A stretch of 33,309 bases of DNA, from positions 1-33,309 of IMG/VR virus record IMGVR_UViG_3300031578_000200; one strand, written 5' to 3'. Shown piece by piece: positions 31,557-33,309 of the stretch. The DNA comes from a virus. Every line of letters starts with the position of its first letter. Position 1 is the first letter of the stretch. Under the pieces are notes generated by a model. The model was not told the DNA's origin and did not search any database. It saw only the letters and a program-made list of their open reading frames with translations. The position numbers and the translations under genes were made by a program.

Positions 31557-32411
31557 ATGACAAACCTACCAGCAATTCAAGAAACATTACGAGCACCCGC
31601 CACGCAAGGAAAGTTAATGCTTGCGCTTGGATACAACGACCCAAAAAACCCAGAAGGCAAAAACGATGCACGCCGTTATTGCGCGTCCGTACTGGCAGAA
31701 ATAGAAAAAACTGCGGGGGATAAAAACAAGGATTTAACGCAGTGCCGCCCTGATAGCGTAGTCCAGTGTATGATTGATGCAGCGCAGTTTAAGATTATGA
31801 TTGATGGCAGACAGCACGCTCATATTGTTAAATACGGAAACCGCGCAACACTCCAAATTGGATACCGCGCATATCTCGCGAAAATCAAGGAAATTTATCC
31901 CGATGCAGATTTTACGATTGAGCCGATTTATCAAGGCGATGATTTACAGGTTTGGCACGATGAAAACGGCTCTAATTACTCATTGAAGAAAAAATCTGTA
32001 TTTGGTAATTCGGACGAAAATTTACAGGGCGTTTTATTCGCCGTTAAATACACAGAAAACGGGCGCTTAATTTCAAAGGTTGTGCCAGTTGATAAGTCAC
32101 GTATTGACCGCGCCCGTGGTGCAGCAAAACAGGACTATATTTGGAAATCAGACTATATTGAGAAAGCCAAGGCCGCAGCGATTAAAAACGCATGTAAACA
32201 CCTATTTGCAAGTTTAACGTTGGTTGAAAAACTTGTGACATACGACAACGCCGAAAATTACGATATTGAAAAACCCGCCGTATCTGAAAAGCAGGAAAGC
32301 GTTCTTGATAATCTTAACGCGCAGATTAAAACCGATAGCGATGTTTTAGAGCTTGATGACGATATTATTATTGAGGGCGAGCTAGTTGATGATGATGTGG
32401 TGATCGTATGA
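31557..32411 (+). CDS. RecT-family single-strand annealing protein
   Basis: A 284-residue RecT protein: DSVVQCMIDAAQFKIMIDGR, HAHIVKYGNRATLQIGYRAY, LAKIKEIYPDADFTIEPIYQ, then GVLFAVKYTENGRL and YIEKAKAAAIKNACKHLFAS. These match RecT's core (A-A-x-x-x-L, the Q-x-G-Y-x-x-x-x, and E-K-A-x-x-x-A-I-K), with an acidic C-terminal tail (about 245-284). It pairs with the RecE-like exonuclease for phage recombination and end processing. Ends ATGA, overlapping the next ATG. Confidence 0.92.
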   Translation: MTNLPAIQETLRAPATQGKLMLALGYNDPKNPEGKNDARRYCASVLAEIEKTAGDKNKDLTQCRPDSVVQCMIDAAQFKIMIDGRQHAHIVKYGNRATLQIGYRAYLAKIKEIYPDADFTIEPIYQGDDLQVWHDENGSNYSLKKKSVFGNSDENLQGVLFAVKYTENGRLISKVVPVDKSRIDRARGAAKQDYIWKSDYIEKAKAAAIKNACKHLFASLTLVEKLVTYDNAENYDIEKPAVSEKQESVLDNLNAQIKTDSDVLELDDDIIIEGELVDDDVVIV

Positions 32412-32581
32412 TTAGCAAGGACGAAGCACAAGAAGCGATTAAGTACATGGAGCATGTGATACGTCACCATGAATGGAAAGCGTCACAAGTTAAGAAGTTA
32501 CACGAAGTCGAATACCAACAAACGGCGGCGCGTAATTTACGGAATTCGGTTAAGGTTTTAAAATTATATTTAGGAGAATAA
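32408..32581 (+). CDS. Small helical protein after recT
   Basis: A 57-residue protein, MISKDEAQEAIKYMEHVIRH then HEWKASQVKKLHEVEYQQTA. It is highly helical and charged with no recognisable domain. ATGA overlap with recT and TAAAATG spacing to the next gene support a real gene. Could be a RecT accessory factor, but nothing proves it. Confidence 0.65.
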   Translation: MISKDEAQEAIKYMEHVIRHHEWKASQVKKLHEVEYQQTAARNLRNSVKVLKLYLGE

Positions 32582-32582
32582 A

Positions 32583-33002
32583 ATGATTGATTTAAGTACA
32601 TTGAAAAAAGGCGATACTGTTAAATTTAGATGTGGTGGGGAGTATTTACTCAAACACGAACTAATAAAAAATCATGAACTGACAGTGATTAGATTTGGCG
32701 GGTTAAGTATTAATTATAAAAAAAATGGTGATGTGTATGGTGAGAATGAAAACCACATATTCGACATTATCGAAATAATCCCTACGCCTTTTGATTGGGA
32801 TAATGTTGAGCAAGGGATGGCGTTCCGTGGGTTTGACGATAATAGCATAGTTTGGTATGCCGCTTCATTTTACACAAAAGAAGATAGCCATGTCATAGTT
32901 TTCAGGGGCTTGAATGAAGATGGTACTCTTGCATTGCCGAGAGGGGCTTTTAAATCATATTTAACCCGCTCCCCAGAAAATGACATCGAGGTAAAATCAT
33001 GA
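32583..33002 (+). CDS. Hypothetical phage protein with KGDTVKF start
   Basis: A 139-residue protein, MIDLSTLKKGDTVKFRCGGE, with a beta-rich N-terminal half (KGDxVKFRxGGE, as in small SH3-like barrel proteins) and a second beta part (FDWDNVEQGMAFRGFDDNSI, VIVFRGLNEDGTL). I do not recognise the family. The strong TTAGGAG before the ATG and operon position support expression. The first half resembles the product of 33124-33309, which also begins KKGDKV. Confidence 0.65.
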   Translation: MIDLSTLKKGDTVKFRCGGEYLLKHELIKNHELTVIRFGGLSINYKKNGDVYGENENHIFDIIEIIPTPFDWDNVEQGMAFRGFDDNSIVWYAASFYTKEDSHVIVFRGLNEDGTLALPRGAFKSYLTRSPENDIEVKS

Positions 33003-33121
33003 CAGAATATCAACGCGCAATAATAATGGCACTACTCGATTGCCCCGACCTTAATCATGATGAACTGGATGATATCACGATTGACGCGCTGCATAATGTT
33101 AAATTGATGATGGAGGTTTGA
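32999..33121 (+). CDS. 40-residue small protein
   Basis: MTEYQRAIIMALLDCPDLNH, DELDDITIDALHNVKLMMEV, then stop. ATGA overlaps the previous gene's stop at 32999-33002. Helical and acidic, no domain recognised. Its 3' end supplies the GGAGG site for the next gene. Probably real because spacing is exact on both sides. Confidence 0.6.
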   Translation: MTEYQRAIIMALLDCPDLNHDELDDITIDALHNVKLMMEV

Positions 33122-33123
33122 GG

Positions 33124-33309
33124 ATGAAAAAAGGCGATAAAGTTATTGATACCATAGACGGTGAGCAAAGAATTTTTCAAGGGTGGTCTACATTTTACGA
33201 GGGTAAATGTGGTGACACAACGAAAAAACTTGCAATACTTTCAGATAATTGGGGCGAGGAATTTTATATGATAGCTCGTGAATTTATTAGTGAAATTAAT
33301 TTAAAATAG
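33124..33309 (+). CDS. Small KKGDKV-type hypothetical protein
   Basis: A 61-residue protein, MKKGDKVIDTIDGEQRIFQG, then WSTFYEGKCGDTTKKLAILS and EEFYMIAREFISEINLK. The stop TAG is the last three bases of the window. ATG 33124 has GGAGG seven bases upstream; TTG 33118 is also open but has no better site. The KKGDxV start resembles 32583-33002, so both may be small SH3-like folds. Function unknown. If the genome is circular, the end overlaps the J gene tail-to-tail by a few bases. Confidence 0.65.
   Translation: MKKGDKVIDTIDGEQRIFQGWSTFYEGKCGDTTKKLAILSDNWGEEFYMIAREFISEINLK

Noticed and set aside
1-33309. Integrase, attachment sites, tRNA genes and insertion elements
   Set aside because: No supporting motifs or repeats were seen on either strand.

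Overview
The window looks like most or all of the genome of a small tailed phage (or an intact prophage-like element) with a contractile tail. Evidence is a full set of myovirus-type structural genes: terminase, DUF1073-type portal, MuF-like protein, DUF2213/DUF2190/DUF2184 capsid genes, DUF4054 and neck proteins, DUF3383 sheath, tube, tape measure, and a spike/hub/gp25/J baseplate. The contractile tail and membrane-puncturing spike suggest a Gram-negative host. Promoters with a strong TTGAC -35 box and a SleB-type hydrolase would suit an alphaproteobacterium, but the host cannot be fixed from sequence alone. No tRNA, rRNA, CRISPR array, IS element, integrase, DNA polymerase or recognisable repressor was seen.

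The layout is two divergent arms. The left arm (1-20727, all minus strand, read right to left) is the late module: small and large terminase, portal, an unusual five-gene adhesin/decoration cassette (14088-17659), MuF-like protein, a small YezD-like protein, a promoter plus terminator leader (12924-13015), prohead protease/scaffold, decoration protein, major capsid protein, neck proteins, sheath, tube, tail assembly chaperones with a -1 frameshift site, a short tape measure, and the baseplate ending in a J-like protein that runs off the left edge. Most of these genes overlap by ATGA or TAATG, so translation is probably coupled.

The 500-base divergent region (20728-21227) holds no gene. It carries a promoter for each arm, a 17-base inverted repeat, and an array of CCCAAAA repeats spaced at about one helical turn, a good candidate for a replication origin or a cluster of operators.

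The right arm (21228-33309, almost all plus strand) is the early/replication module: a SleB-type hydrolase, an MGCDIH-family protein, two small ribbon-helix-helix-like (RHH) proteins, a ParB-like plus PAPS-reductase-like pair (IbrB/IbrA type), a third RHH-like protein, a small membrane protein, a Toprim-VapE primase/helicase, an SF2 helicase, a VRR-NUC nuclease, a RecE-like exonuclease, a RecT annealase and small hypothetical genes. A two-gene minus-strand mini-operon (30255-30514; an RHH protein and a 32-residue membrane peptide) is embedded in it, facing a strong promoter. Three early promoters share the same TTGAC-17-TAT layout, preceded by CG at the -10 box.

The two window ends can be joined: reading the J gene through position 1 into position 33309 gives a stop after four codons, at a natural-looking C-terminus. 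The window may therefore be a complete circularly permuted genome of about 33.3 kb.
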